A DNA stretch of 44,928 nt from IMG/VR virus record IMGVR_UViG_3300044991_001880, positions 1 through 44,928 of that record, one strand, 5' to 3'. Position numbers and translations under genes: made by a program. How positions within the stretch are numbered: the stretch's first letter is position 1; each line of letters opens with the position of its first letter. Origin of the DNA: a virus. Positions 1 through 7,015 of this stretch are shown here, piece after piece. Under the pieces are notes generated by a model. That model saw only the letters and a program-made list of their open reading frames with translations, ran no database searches and was not told where the DNA came from.

Positions 1-1
1 A

Positions 2-76
2 TTAAATGAGCTGGCGGTGACTACACCAAGCGGTAAATTGCTTCAAATCGAAGTCGGTCATTCTCCTTTCAAATAA
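2..76 (+). CDS. C-terminal part of a small ORF spanning the circular junction
   Basis: An open frame enters at the left edge and ends with TAA at 74-76, giving 24 residues that end in HSPFK. The right edge of the window leaves an open frame starting with ATG at 44873 and ending with the two bases AT. Adding base 1 makes an Ile codon and continues in exactly this frame, so joining the ends yields one intact 43-residue ORF. The next start, TTG at 78, follows the stop by one base, which suggests translational coupling to the methyltransferase. I do not recognise the peptide. That it is translated is an inference from frame continuity and an upstream GGAGAG at the right end. Confidence 0.5.
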   Translation, partial: LNELAVTTPSGKLLQIEVGHSPFK

Positions 77-77
77 T

Positions 78-1280
78 TTGAATGTCCAAAATATTTGTAC
101 TTTTTCGACTCGAATTAACGAGGTCTGGAAGTGGAAAAACAGAATCATTGAAACCGGTATCGCAAACCCGGCGGAGTTGATCGCCAATCCGGTCAATTTT
201 CGGAAACACCCGAAGCGGCAGAAGGAGGCCATTAACGGCAGTTTGGATGCTTTGGGGTGGATACAGAATGTTATTGTGAACAAGCGAACCGGCCGGATTA
301 TCGACGGGCATTTGCGGGTGGATCAGGCTATTGCTCATGGGGAAATGGCGGTGCCGGTGCAGTGGGTGGATTTGTCGGAAGATGAAGAAGGGCAGGCGCT
401 GTTGTCGCTGGACCCTATTGCTGCCATGGCCGATACGAACAAGCAGATGATGACGGATTTACTCAAGCAAATCCATGAAACGCAGGATATGCTGGAGCCT
501 TATCTGGAAGATATCGCCAAATCGAGCGGGATTGATGTTGGGGATATTTTGGGGAAGGATGAGGATGATCCGCCGGATGAGAATGAGGCGGAATCGTTTC
601 GGGCAAAGTGGGGGGTAGAGTCGGGGCAGTTGTGGGAGCTGGGGGAACATCGGGTGTTGTGTGGGGATTGTACGGATAAAACGTTTTTTGATAAACTGAT
701 GTATAAAGAGACTGCTGACTTATGTTTGACAGACCCGCCGTATGGAATTAATTATGGTAAAAGTGGCGGTCATAATGCGTTACATGGTTGGGGTAACTGG
801 AAGGATAAAGTTGAATGGGATGCTAACAGACCTGATAAAAGCATATTTGATTTTATCATAAATTCATCAAATGAACAGATAATCTGGGGTGGTAATTATT
901 TTACAGATTATCTACCACCTAAAATGGGGTGGCTTGTTTGGGATAAAGGACAAAGAAATTTCTCTTTAGCTGACTGTGAACTTGCATGGACTTCAAGAGA
1001 TAAAGCATCGAGAGTATTCACCTATTCAAGAGCTGAATCGCTCAAAGATAAGAAACAACATCCGACACAAAAACCGATTGCCTTAATGCAATGGTGTCTT
1101 GAAAAAAGTGAAAATGCTGTGATCATTCTTGACGTTTTTTTAGGCTCCGGCACCACATTAATAGCCTGCGAAAACCTCCGCCGCAAATGCCGCGGCATCG
1201 AAATATCGCCGGAATATGTCGCCGTAACCATCGAACGCTGGCACCGATTGACCGGCAAACAGCCCAGGTTGTTGAGCTGA
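78..1280 (+). CDS. ParB-like nuclease-fold domain fused to a beta-class DNA methyltransferase
   Basis: This 400-residue protein should methylate an exocyclic amino group in DNA (N6-adenine or N4-cytosine), probably to shield phage DNA from host restriction. Residues about 25-115 form a ParB/sulfiredoxin-like domain with the typical IIDGHLR segment. The catalytic motif IV DPPY is at 219-222 and HPTQKP near 328. The AdoMet-binding motif I, VFLGSGTT, is at 353-360. The order IV then I is that of beta-class enzymes. ParB-MTase fusions of this kind are common in phages. No restriction endonuclease gene lies beside it. The start is a TTG one base after the previous stop and has no clear Shine-Dalgarno, so the exact N-terminus is uncertain. 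Residues about 205-354 are encoded by visibly more AT-rich DNA than the flanks, suggesting recombination within the catalytic and target-recognition part. Confidence 0.9.
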   Translation: MNVQNICTFSTRINEVWKWKNRIIETGIANPAELIANPVNFRKHPKRQKEAINGSLDALGWIQNVIVNKRTGRIIDGHLRVDQAIAHGEMAVPVQWVDLSEDEEGQALLSLDPIAAMADTNKQMMTDLLKQIHETQDMLEPYLEDIAKSSGIDVGDILGKDEDDPPDENEAESFRAKWGVESGQLWELGEHRVLCGDCTDKTFFDKLMYKETADLCLTDPPYGINYGKSGGHNALHGWGNWKDKVEWDANRPDKSIFDFIINSSNEQIIWGGNYFTDYLPPKMGWLVWDKGQRNFSLADCELAWTSRDKASRVFTYSRAESLKDKKQHPTQKPIALMQWCLEKSENAVIILDVFLGSGTTLIACENLRRKCRGIEISPEYVAVTIERWHRLTGKQPRLLS

Positions 1281-1293
1281 TGTTGGGGCATGT

Positions 1294-1321
1294 GTAGGGG
1301 CAAAAGATTCAATGCCCCTAC
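1294..1321. terminator. Hairpin between the convergent methyltransferase and minus-strand cassette
   Basis: GTAGGGGCA at 1294-1302 pairs perfectly with TGCCCCTAC at 1313-1321 around a 10-base loop. It lies between genes that converge from both strands, where a bidirectional terminator would be useful. There is no long T tract, so it could instead be a dispersed host-type palindrome. Confidence 0.4.
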
Positions 1322-1332
1322 GGGTGATGGAT

Positions 1333-1527
1333 TCAGAATGGGAGTTTAAAAAAGTGTTTGCTGAGAATGTCGAAAATAACTTTCGACCTTTTTTTCGGGC
1401 CTGCATAAAAATCAATTTGTTCGAGCATCCAGAACGGTAACTGAATGCTGGTTTTGACCCGCTTGTCTAGCGGGTCTTTTTTTGGGGCACCTGCGCCGGG
1501 GCGGGCGCCGCCTCTATTTTTTTTCAT
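1333..1527 (-). CDS. Small basic ribbon-helix-helix-like protein
   Basis: This 64-residue protein has the N-terminal signature RGGARPGAGAPKK, typical of many small phage and plasmid DNA-binding proteins. A segment resembling a ribbon-helix-helix follows (VKTSIQLPFWMLEQIDFYA, then KKRSKVIFDIL). It is probably a regulator, by analogy only. Its start overlaps the end of the preceding minus-strand gene by 14 bases, so the two are likely translated from one mRNA. No target site is evident. Confidence 0.7.
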   Translation of the reverse strand: MKKNRGGARPGAGAPKKDPLDKRVKTSIQLPFWMLEQIDFYAGPKKRSKVIFDILSKHFFKLPF

Positions 1528-1702
1528 TTTCTACTCTCGAATTCCATAATGATATAGATTCTGATTTTGTATCAGATAATTTAGACGGGCCTATGCATCC
1601 ACAAGCCCTACACCTAACGCTGATAAATCCTGATAAATCCGGGTAAGGTTCAAATCCTAATAGATCAGTCCTCCCACAAAATGGGCATGGTTTCAGTTCC
1701 AT
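1514..1702 (-). CDS. Lar-like zinc-ribbon protein (restriction alleviation family)
   Basis: This 62-residue protein begins MELKPCPFCG and has a second CxxC knuckle (CRACGC), followed by GP and a C-terminal WNSR. That is the layout of the Lar/restriction-alleviation family of phage and prophage proteins. The family is named after Rac prophage Lar, which modulates type I restriction; many homologues have no tested function. The start at 1702 is preceded by AAAGGATT. An upstream in-frame extension to 1777 exists but would run through the structured RNA at 1738-1898, so I reject it. Pairing with the orphan methyltransferase would make sense for anti-restriction. Confidence 0.75.
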   Translation of the reverse strand: MELKPCPFCGRTDLLGFEPYPDLSGFISVRCRACGCIGPSKLSDTKSESISLWNSRVENEKK

Positions 1703-1737
1703 GTTTAATCCTTTTACTTGAATGATTAAAGAGAAGC

Positions 1738-1898
1738 GGCGGGCTGGCCGAATCGAACGGCCTTGAAGCGGTCTCAAGTTCTTGGGTGGATATCTGTATC
1801 GCTACCAGATATCAAATCCCCGCAGGTTCCCCGCTTTGTGTTCCTGAGCCGGTGCCCTTCCGGTCAGCGGCCCGCCATGGCGACCTCCTTGTCGCCAT
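1738..1898 (-). ncRNA. tRNA-like structured RNA, copy 1
   Basis: Read on the minus strand, this begins with a perfect 8-bp hairpin (1891-1898 with 1877-1884, loop AAGGAG). A closing helix follows, GGCGGGC (1870-1876) with GCCCGCC (1738-1744). Inside are a D-arm-like hairpin CTGACCGG/CCGGcTCAG, an inner helix AAGCGG/CCGCTT (1831-1836 with 1766-1771) and a hairpin GATATCTG/CAGATATC (1806-1813 with 1789-1796). Last is a textbook T-arm, GGCCG-TTCGATT-CGGCC (1746-1762). This looks like a tRNA with a greatly enlarged anticodon arm (139 nt core) and no encoded CCA. It is not a normal tRNA. A second copy at 2715-2873 keeps the helices with different bases. It ends about 35 bases before the Lar-like start, so it may be a 5' leader or a separate RNA. 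Confidence 0.65.
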
Positions 1899-1944
1899 TT
1901 GTTGATTCCTTGTGTTAACTCCGTCTTCACAAAAGTCTAGATTA

Positions 1945-2301
1945 TTAAACAATTTCCCAAAATTTCCCACCATTTTCCCCACCTGTTTGATGCTCTACTA
2001 TTTTTGGGCCTGATGGTAATTGTGAAAACCATCTATTTAAACCATCTCTTATGTGTTTATTTTTTAAATCGATAAATATTGAGTTGTCTTTGATATAAAA
2101 CGCCATATTCTCAATATACCCAAACGTATCGATTGATTCATCATTATGCAGACAATCCGGAACGGTGTCACCGGGGCCGTAGTCGTTTACACATGAACAT
2201 CCTTCGTGACGAACAACAGGAATACCATAATGACTTGAAGATGAGTATGTTGTTAGTTTCAAACTGCTTCCATTAGCATATTCTAAAAATATTGTGTCCA
2301 T
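1945..2301 (-). CDS. Uncharacterised 118-residue accessory protein
   Basis: I do not recognise this protein. It is acidic and hydrophilic, with no membrane segment, and has a short Cys pair in the region EGCSCVNDYG followed by PDCLHNDESID. The start at 2301 is supported by GGGAGAA just upstream. It is the second gene of a minus-strand cassette (115-residue gene, this gene, RNA copy 1, Lar-like, RHH-like) that runs against the late operon, as expected of an accessory (moron-type) insertion. The cassette is AT-richer than the surrounding structural genes. No function can be assigned. Confidence 0.65.
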   Translation of the reverse strand: MDTIFLEYANGSSLKLTTYSSSSHYGIPVVRHEGCSCVNDYGPGDTVPDCLHNDESIDTFGYIENMAFYIKDNSIFIDLKNKHIRDGLNRWFSQLPSGPKIVEHQTGGENGGKFWEIV

Positions 2302-2336
2302 AATCTTTTCTCCCTACGATGCCATGGTTTTAGTTA

Positions 2337-2684
2337 TTAAGATTCGCAATCGCCATAACAGACCGTACCACATTTATGGCAAATCATTTTGTCCATCTGC
2401 CCAATTCTTTCAGGTTTTCCAATCATGGCCTCAAATTTTACTTTTCGATCAGATTGTTCTTTAATGTCAATTTCTTCGTAATGGTCACGTATATCTTTAC
2501 ACATGGCTTCTGTTATTAGTTCGTTTCCTTTATACGCCGAACCGCATAATGGCCTATAAACAACATGATATCCAATATTTCCGTTTGTTGTGTCAGGGAG
2601 ATTGTAACGACTGCACGAAAGCCAAACATAGTCGCTATTATCTGTCATTATATCCCCATCATGCGTTTTAAAAAATCCTGACAT
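2337..2684 (-). CDS. Uncharacterised 115-residue protein with C-terminal Cys cluster
   Basis: The protein has a good start at 2684 preceded by AAGGAG. The C-terminus, MICHKCGTVCYGDCES, has two CxxC-like pairs that could bind one zinc ion. The rest is hydrophilic with no recognised domain. It is the first gene of the minus-strand cassette, lying about 30 bases downstream of structured RNA copy 2 and its promoter, so that RNA may be its leader. Function is unknown. Confidence 0.65.
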   Translation of the reverse strand: MSGFFKTHDGDIMTDNSDYVWLSCSRYNLPDTTNGNIGYHVVYRPLCGSAYKGNELITEAMCKDIRDHYEEIDIKEQSDRKVKFEAMIGKPERIGQMDKMICHKCGTVCYGDCES

Positions 2685-2714
2685 ATCAATTCTCCTTTTT
2701 TAATTGATTGTTAA

Positions 2715-2873
2715 GGCGGGCTGGCCGAATCGAACGGCCTTGATGCGCGTTACAGGTTGGGGAAGTTACCGGCAGGTGATATCCGGTCTCGAATCCCCGC
2801 AGGGTGCGCGCTTGTTCCTGAGCCGGTGCCCTTCCGGTCAGCGGCCCGCCATGGCTGACGTCCTTGTCGCCAT
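2715..2873 (-). ncRNA. tRNA-like structured RNA, copy 2
   Basis: This has the same architecture as the copy at 1738-1898. A 5' hairpin (2851-2873, one bulge) is followed by closing helix 2844-2850 with 2715-2721, the same D-arm-like hairpin, and a T-arm at 2723-2739. The inner helix is here GCGCG/CGCGC instead of AAGCGG/CCGCTT (2807-2811 with 2745-2749). The inner hairpin is ACCGG/CCGGT (2783-2787 with 2768-2772) instead of GATATCTG/CAGATATC. Both therefore change sequence while keeping pairing. A sigma70-like promoter predicts a transcript start within a few bases of the first hairpin. I know no named RNA family that fits. Confidence 0.65.
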
Positions 2874-2882
2874 TTATTGAGT

Positions 2883-2952
2883 ACTTTATTCTCTTGCTTT
2901 GAAAATGTCAAGCACTTTTTCAAATAAAATGCAGAAAAAAATACCCTGTCAA
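2883..2952 (-). promoter_or_regulatory. Tandem sigma70-type promoters for the minus-strand cassette and RNA copy 2
   Basis: On the minus strand, TTGACA (2906-2911) is followed after 17 bases by TAAAGT (2883-2888), predicting a start near 2876, right at the first hairpin of the structured RNA. A second TTGACA (2947-2952) has TTTTAT (2924-2929) after 17 bases. The perfect -35 hexamers and spacing make at least the proximal promoter convincing on sequence alone. Confidence 0.6.
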
Positions 2953-2966
2953 GAAGTTTATTGACC

Positions 2967-2999
2967 TGTTTCCATGTTGTTTCCATGTTGTTTCCATAC
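2967..2999. repeat. Three 11-bp direct repeats upstream of the cassette promoters
   Basis: The unit TGTTTCCATGT occurs at 2967-2977 and 2978-2988, with a degenerate third copy at 2989-2999. The 11-bp period is about one DNA turn, so a protein binding each copy would sit on the same face. The repeats lie directly upstream (on the minus strand) of the tandem promoters, so they may be an operator. This is an inference. Confidence 0.45.
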
Positions 3000-3040
3000 T
3001 GAATCCGTATCGAAGCAGTTTCCCGCCAAAAACCCATGAT

Positions 3041-3125
3041 AAAAAAAGTATGAATTATGAAGGATGAATTATGAAAAAAATCCATCCTTCAGCTTTCATC
3101 CTTCAAATTTCATACTTCATACTTT
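3041..3125. repeat. Heptad-repeat hairpin element 1
   Basis: A run of A is followed by heptads of the form GNATGAA, then a short centre, then complementary heptads TTCATNC ending in a T run. The two arms can pair into a long imperfect hairpin. It lies directly before the gpW-like start codon, which has no Shine-Dalgarno of its own. Related elements sit at 6914, 7993, 10290, 11698, 14463 and 38112, with half copies at 43699 and 44190. Confidence 0.75.
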
Positions 3126-3132
3126 GGGTATC

Positions 3133-3357
3133 ATGGCCATCAAAACCACCGCTGAACAACTCGAAGAAGTCCAGACCGCAATCACCGAATGTCTGAAAGC
3201 CCAGAGTGTGGGCGCTGGTGACAAAACCATTTTGCGCGCGACACTCGCCTCCCTGAATGCCCGAGAAGAAACCCTCCTGAAACGCTACACCGAAGAAACG
3301 GCGGCGGCATCCAATAAATCACCCTGGAATAAGGTGTCGTTCAATGACCCAGTCTAA
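3133..3357 (+). CDS. gpW-like head-tail joining protein
   Basis: This 74-residue protein has the pattern EQLEEVQTAITECLK followed by a helix containing LNAREETLLKRY, typical of the lambda gpW family. That family adds to the portal vertex after DNA packaging and before tail attachment. Its position immediately before the portal matches the lambda order A-W-B. The start at 3133 (MAIKTT) lies just after a heptad-repeat element; an upstream in-frame ATG at 3064 is inside that element and is rejected. The gene overlaps the portal gene by 14 bases. Confidence 0.75.
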   Translation: MAIKTTAEQLEEVQTAITECLKAQSVGAGDKTILRATLASLNAREETLLKRYTEETAAASNKSPWNKVSFNDPV

Positions 3358-4918
3358 ATCAACAACACCCATTTCCTTTTTGGACAGGATGATTGCAGTG
3401 GTTTTTCCATCGGCGGCCGTCAAGCGGATGCAGGCCCGGCGCATGCTGGAATTGACCGGATATTATCGGTCGGCATCCACATCCCGGATCCGGAGTAACT
3501 GGCTGTCGGGCGGCAATTCGGACGCAACGCCGCCTGCCTGGGAGCTGCAGGCATTACGGGCCAGGGCCAGAGACGCCAACCGGAATGACCCCGTCGCCAA
3601 AGGCGCCACTGAAACCCTGATACAAAACATTTTGGGCTCTGGTCTGCGGCCGCAATCGAGAATCCGGGGGGATCAGCTCGGTGTGTCCAAAGACCATGCC
3701 CGAAATTTACAAAAGCAGGTGGAGACCATTTTTTCCAATTGGGCAAAATGGTCTGATGCTGCCGGGATTCTGACGTTTGATGAAATGCAACAGCTATCCC
3801 TTAGAAAGATCATTGAAGATGGGGAAATTATTATTATCCCTACATGGTCGTCTGAGTCATGGAGGCCGTTGTCTCGCACCATCGAACTGGTGGAGGCCGA
3901 CAGGCTGGTGGCGCCGGGGGCCCGGTCAAACATGGCGGTGAACGGTATTGAATTCAACGCGGCCGGATGCCCCACGAAATACTGGATCAAGCAGGCGGCC
4001 AACAAAGGCAGCAACGCAGCGGCTGCGGATGCCTTTACCGGAATTGCTGCGCGGGATGCCGACGGTCGCCCGAAGATTATTCATGTTTTTCGTGTCGATC
4101 GGGTCGGGCAGACGCGGGGAGTGCCTTTCTTCGCCTCGGTGCTGAGCTATTTAAAAGACCTGGCTGATTACCTGGAGGCCGAAGTGATATCGGCCCGCGT
4201 GGCGGCATGTCTGGCGGTGTTCATTACCAAACAAGACCCCATGCAGACGGCATTCAATTTGAGCGGCACCACAGAATCCACCGGAGACCGGATTCAGAGT
4301 ATCGAGCCGGGGCTGGTGGGATATCTCAATCCGGGGGAGTCAATCAATGTTGTGGATCCGAAACGGCCGGGAGACGCCTTTCCCTCTTTTATCGAAACCA
4401 TGCTTCGCATTATCGGCGGAGCCCTGGGGATTCCTTATGAGCTTCTTGCGAAAGATTTTTCCAAAACCAACTATTCATCCGCTCGTGCCTCCATCCTCGA
4501 AGGGCGCCGGATGTTCATGCAATGGCGGACATGGTTCGCTGATAAATTCTGCCAGCCCATGCTCGAGCTCGTGCTTGAAGAAGCCTATTTACGGGGAGCG
4601 TTTACCTGTCCGGATTTCTACCGGAACAAAACCGAACTTTGCCGGGTGCAATGGTTGGGGGGCGGATGGGGATGGGTTGATCCGGTTAAAGAAATCAAGG
4701 CCAGCACATCGGCCGTTGATGCGAACCTGTCAACGCTTGCAGAAGAGGCGGCGAATCAGGGCCGCGACTGGGAAGAAATTTTGGAGCAGAGAGCGACCGA
4801 AAAAGGCAAGATCGATGAGCTGGGATTGAGTGTGGTGGAAGCGGCTCCGGCTGGAACGGCTGCGGGGACTGGCACGGACAAACAAAGACAGGCAGGGACA
4901 GACAAGGTGAAACAATGA
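3344..4918 (+). CDS. Portal protein, lambda gpB family
   Basis: This 524-residue protein has the lambda-type portal signature. The N-terminal basic region is followed by RARARDANRNDPVAKGATETLIQNILGSGL, near residue 75-100 (shown in pieces here: RARARDANRNDP, then LIQNILGSGL). Further on come EDGEIIII, VEADRL near 180, and IPYELLAKDFSKTNYSSARA near 370. The portal forms the dodecameric ring through which DNA enters and leaves the head. The Ala/Gly-rich, lysine-ending C-terminus may be flexible. The gene overlaps gpW upstream and shares ATGA with the protease gene downstream. Confidence 0.92.
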   Translation: MTQSKSTTPISFLDRMIAVVFPSAAVKRMQARRMLELTGYYRSASTSRIRSNWLSGGNSDATPPAWELQALRARARDANRNDPVAKGATETLIQNILGSGLRPQSRIRGDQLGVSKDHARNLQKQVETIFSNWAKWSDAAGILTFDEMQQLSLRKIIEDGEIIIIPTWSSESWRPLSRTIELVEADRLVAPGARSNMAVNGIEFNAAGCPTKYWIKQAANKGSNAAAADAFTGIAARDADGRPKIIHVFRVDRVGQTRGVPFFASVLSYLKDLADYLEAEVISARVAACLAVFITKQDPMQTAFNLSGTTESTGDRIQSIEPGLVGYLNPGESINVVDPKRPGDAFPSFIETMLRIIGGALGIPYELLAKDFSKTNYSSARASILEGRRMFMQWRTWFADKFCQPMLELVLEEAYLRGAFTCPDFYRNKTELCRVQWLGGGWGWVDPVKEIKASTSAVDANLSTLAEEAANQGRDWEEILEQRATEKGKIDELGLSVVEAAPAGTAAGTGTDKQRQAGTDKVKQ

Positions 4919-5931
4919 AAACTGTGAAGCGGAAACCGGTAATGCTGGCCAGTAATATCGTTTTCGGGCAGACCGAATGCGCGGAACATATCACAGACCC
5001 GCAAACCGATAAATTTTATATCAAAGCATATACCGGTGCTGTGATCGATACCTTTTTTGGAAATCTGGTATTCGATATTTCAGGAATGAGCAGCAAACCA
5101 ACAATTCCAATTTTGCGCGAACATGAGCGGGATCGTGTTGTCGGATATGGCTCAAGTGAATCCGGAATCACGAGTTTTGATGTGATCGGTAAATTCTCTA
5201 AACACACCAAAGACGCCATTGAATGTGCCCAACTGGCGGATGAAGGCTACCCCTGGCAGGCATCGGTCGGTGTGCGTCCGTGCAAAGTCCGTGTGTTGTC
5301 TAAAAACGAAACGGCCGAAGTCAACGGCGCCATGCTGAGCGGGCCCGCTGAAATCTGGCTGAAATCCGAAGTCGGCGAGGTGTCTTTTGTGTCTCTGGGC
5401 GCCGACAACAATACATCAATATCCGTGTTTGCAGATTCGGCGGTAGAGGTCGAGGCCGAAATCGAATCATTAGATGAAACCGAGCCTCAAGAAACAATCG
5501 AAGGAGGAAAGAGTATGACGAAAGAAGAATTTTTGACGCAGTATCCCGACATGGCCGCCGAGCTGAAAGCTGAAGGCATTAATGCAGAGCGGGAAAGAGT
5601 GATGGCCATTCTGTCTCATGAGACAGATCATTATGCCATCCTGAAGAGTGCCGTGGAATGCGGCACAGCGGCCGACGGCATTTTCAAGGCCCTGTATGAG
5701 GCCGAGCGCAATTTCAGAATGGGCGGCCTCCAGAAACTGGCCGACCAGGCGCCGCCTTCGGTGGGGCAGACCCGTGATGAAGTGATCGACACGCCAGTGA
5801 AGACCTTCATGGGTGAGGTCGAAAAGCTGAGCGCAGCGGGCATGACCCGAGCCCAGGCCCTGAAGAAGACAGCCGGAGATCATCCCGACCTGCATGACAA
5901 ATACATCAAAGACATCAACGAGAGGAGATAA
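4915..5931 (+). CDS. Prohead protease with C-terminal scaffold domain
   Basis: This is a 338-residue two-part protein. Residues about 30-185 resemble a head-maturation serine protease fold, with a His in PILREHERDRVVG and a Ser in PWQASVGV as plausible catalytic residues, and a conserved EVSFVSLGAD segment. Residues about 190-338 are Glu-rich and helical, as expected of scaffold. A strong internal ribosome site precedes Met201, so the scaffold part may also be made alone, as with lambda C and Nu3. The protease cleaves scaffold during capsid maturation. The gene overlaps the portal stop by ATGA. Confidence 0.8.
   Translation: MKTVKRKPVMLASNIVFGQTECAEHITDPQTDKFYIKAYTGAVIDTFFGNLVFDISGMSSKPTIPILREHERDRVVGYGSSESGITSFDVIGKFSKHTKDAIECAQLADEGYPWQASVGVRPCKVRVLSKNETAEVNGAMLSGPAEIWLKSEVGEVSFVSLGADNNTSISVFADSAVEVEAEIESLDETEPQETIEGGKSMTKEEFLTQYPDMAAELKAEGINAERERVMAILSHETDHYAILKSAVECGTAADGIFKALYEAERNFRMGGLQKLADQAPPSVGQTRDEVIDTPVKTFMGEVEKLSAAGMTRAQALKKTAGDHPDLHDKYIKDINERR
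5515..5931 (+). CDS. Internal in-frame scaffold gene (Nu3-like)
   Basis: An AAGGAGGAAA ribosome site at 5501-5510 lies 4 bases before ATG 5515, in frame with the protease gene (exactly 200 codons in). Initiation here would give a separate 138-residue acidic helical protein beginning MTKEEFLTQYPDMAAEL. In lambda the scaffold Nu3 is made the same way from inside gene C. The ribosome site is better than that of many genes in this window, so independent translation is likely, though not shown. Confidence 0.65.
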   Translation: MTKEEFLTQYPDMAAELKAEGINAERERVMAILSHETDHYAILKSAVECGTAADGIFKALYEAERNFRMGGLQKLADQAPPSVGQTRDEVIDTPVKTFMGEVEKLSAAGMTRAQALKKTAGDHPDLHDKYIKDINERR

Positions 5932-5935
5932 TCTC

Positions 5936-6913
5936 ATGCCTTATACCGACACCACCAAAGCATTTATCGCCGGGGAAGCACTGGCCGCCTATCGGCTGGT
6001 CAAAATCGAATCCGGCACCACCATGGACCCGCCCGAAGTCGTTTATGCCGATGCCGGAGAGGATGCCATCGGTTTTACCCAGTATGCAGCCGCAGACGGT
6101 GCATCTGTAAACGTGCAACTGCTGAACAAACCCGGTACCTGTGAGCTGCAATGTGTGGTGGATTCCGCCATTGCCAGGGGGACGGTGTTGTATGCCGCCA
6201 ATGACGGCAAGGTGAGCGACGCCTCCAGCGGATCGGCTGTCGGGGTATCGATGCAGGCGGCTGTGACGGGGGAAATTATCGAAGTGGCGGTAAACCCCAG
6301 AAAGCCGACCACGGCAGCCGGAACCAGTGTGGCCGACACGGGCAGTTTTACCGAGGCCGCCACGGTGGAGGCTGCCCTGGCAGAAATCTACCAGAACGCG
6401 GTGAGCGCACAGGCATTTATTCCGGTGCCGCTCAATACCCTGCGGGAGGCATCTTCTTTTGCCGTGGGCAATGCATCCGCCAATGGCGGGGTGCTGGCCA
6501 GCGATACGACACCGATTCTTGCGCCCATCAATGGTGCTACCGACGGGTGTCAGACATTGGCCTGGGCGGCATCCAACAACGACCAGGTGGTATTCCAGAC
6601 CCCGCTGCCTCCCGATCTGAATGATGCTGCGGATGTCGTGATTCATTTCCGTATCAAGTCCGCAGGCACCACCAATGCGGTTGGGTTTACGGTGGATTCG
6701 TTCTGGGATGAGGGAGACACAAAAATAACCGACACCAGCGAAACCAACCAGACGGCGACCTGGGCGGAGAAAATCGCCACCATTGCCGCAGCCGACGTGC
6801 CTACTGGCGCCCAGACATTGACGGTCGGGCTGACTCCGGTCGCCCATACCACCGACATTCTGTATCTGTCTGCGGTGTGGATTGAATACAAACGTAAAAT
6901 CGTAACCAGCTAA
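5936..6913 (+). CDS. Capsid decoration protein (DUF2190-like) with extra C-terminal domain
   Basis: This 325-residue protein starts at ATG 5936 after GAGAGGAGATAA. Residues 1-120 match the DUF2190/decoration type found between protease and capsid genes (FIAGEALAAYRLVKI, DAIGFTQYAAADGASVNVQL, GTVLYAANDGKV). Residues about 130-325 form an extra beta-rich, Thr/Ala-rich domain ending in a jelly-roll-like pattern, possibly displayed on the capsid surface. Ordinary decoration proteins are roughly 110-130 residues, so the added domain is unusual. Its function is unknown; surface binding is a guess. Confidence 0.75.
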   Translation: MPYTDTTKAFIAGEALAAYRLVKIESGTTMDPPEVVYADAGEDAIGFTQYAAADGASVNVQLLNKPGTCELQCVVDSAIARGTVLYAANDGKVSDASSGSAVGVSMQAAVTGEIIEVAVNPRKPTTAAGTSVADTGSFTEAATVEAALAEIYQNAVSAQAFIPVPLNTLREASSFAVGNASANGGVLASDTTPILAPINGATDGCQTLAWAASNNDQVVFQTPLPPDLNDAADVVIHFRIKSAGTTNAVGFTVDSFWDEGDTKITDTSETNQTATWAEKIATIAAADVPTGAQTLTVGLTPVAHTTDILYLSAVWIEYKRKIVTS

Positions 6914-6998
6914 AAAAAAAGTATGAAGTATGAAGGATAAATTATGAAATAAAAAATCCTTCAGCTTTCATACTTCAAACTTCATACTTCATACTTTG
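6914..6998. repeat. Heptad-repeat hairpin element 2
   Basis: It follows the decoration stop codon at once: A-tract, GTATGAA/GGATAAA heptads, centre, then complementary CTTTCATACTTCAAACTTC-type heptads ending in TTT. The next gene has its own ribosome site (TTAGGAGAA) after the element, unlike several other copies. Confidence 0.75.
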
Positions 6999-7015
6999 AA
7001 TTAGGAGAAACGACT

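Noticed and set aside
1738-2873. Ordinary tRNA genes or selenocysteine tRNA
   Set aside because: The core is 136-139 nt, the anticodon arm is replaced by a branched region, and the A before the closing helix leaves a mismatch; no anticodon loop can be named.
2750-3085. 111-residue minus-strand ORF through structured RNA copy 2 and the heptad element
   Set aside because: It crosses a promoter, hairpins and heptad repeats, and its sequence looks like translated repeats.
3064-3132. Upstream in-frame start for gpW inside the heptad element
   Set aside because: It would add residues encoded by the repeat (for example FSFHPSNFILHT); the same kind of artificial extension appears before other genes following these elements.
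5915-6847. Long minus-strand ORF opposite the decoration gene
   Set aside because: It is the antisense shadow of a GC-rich coding frame, rich in His, Gly and Arg, without a ribosome site.
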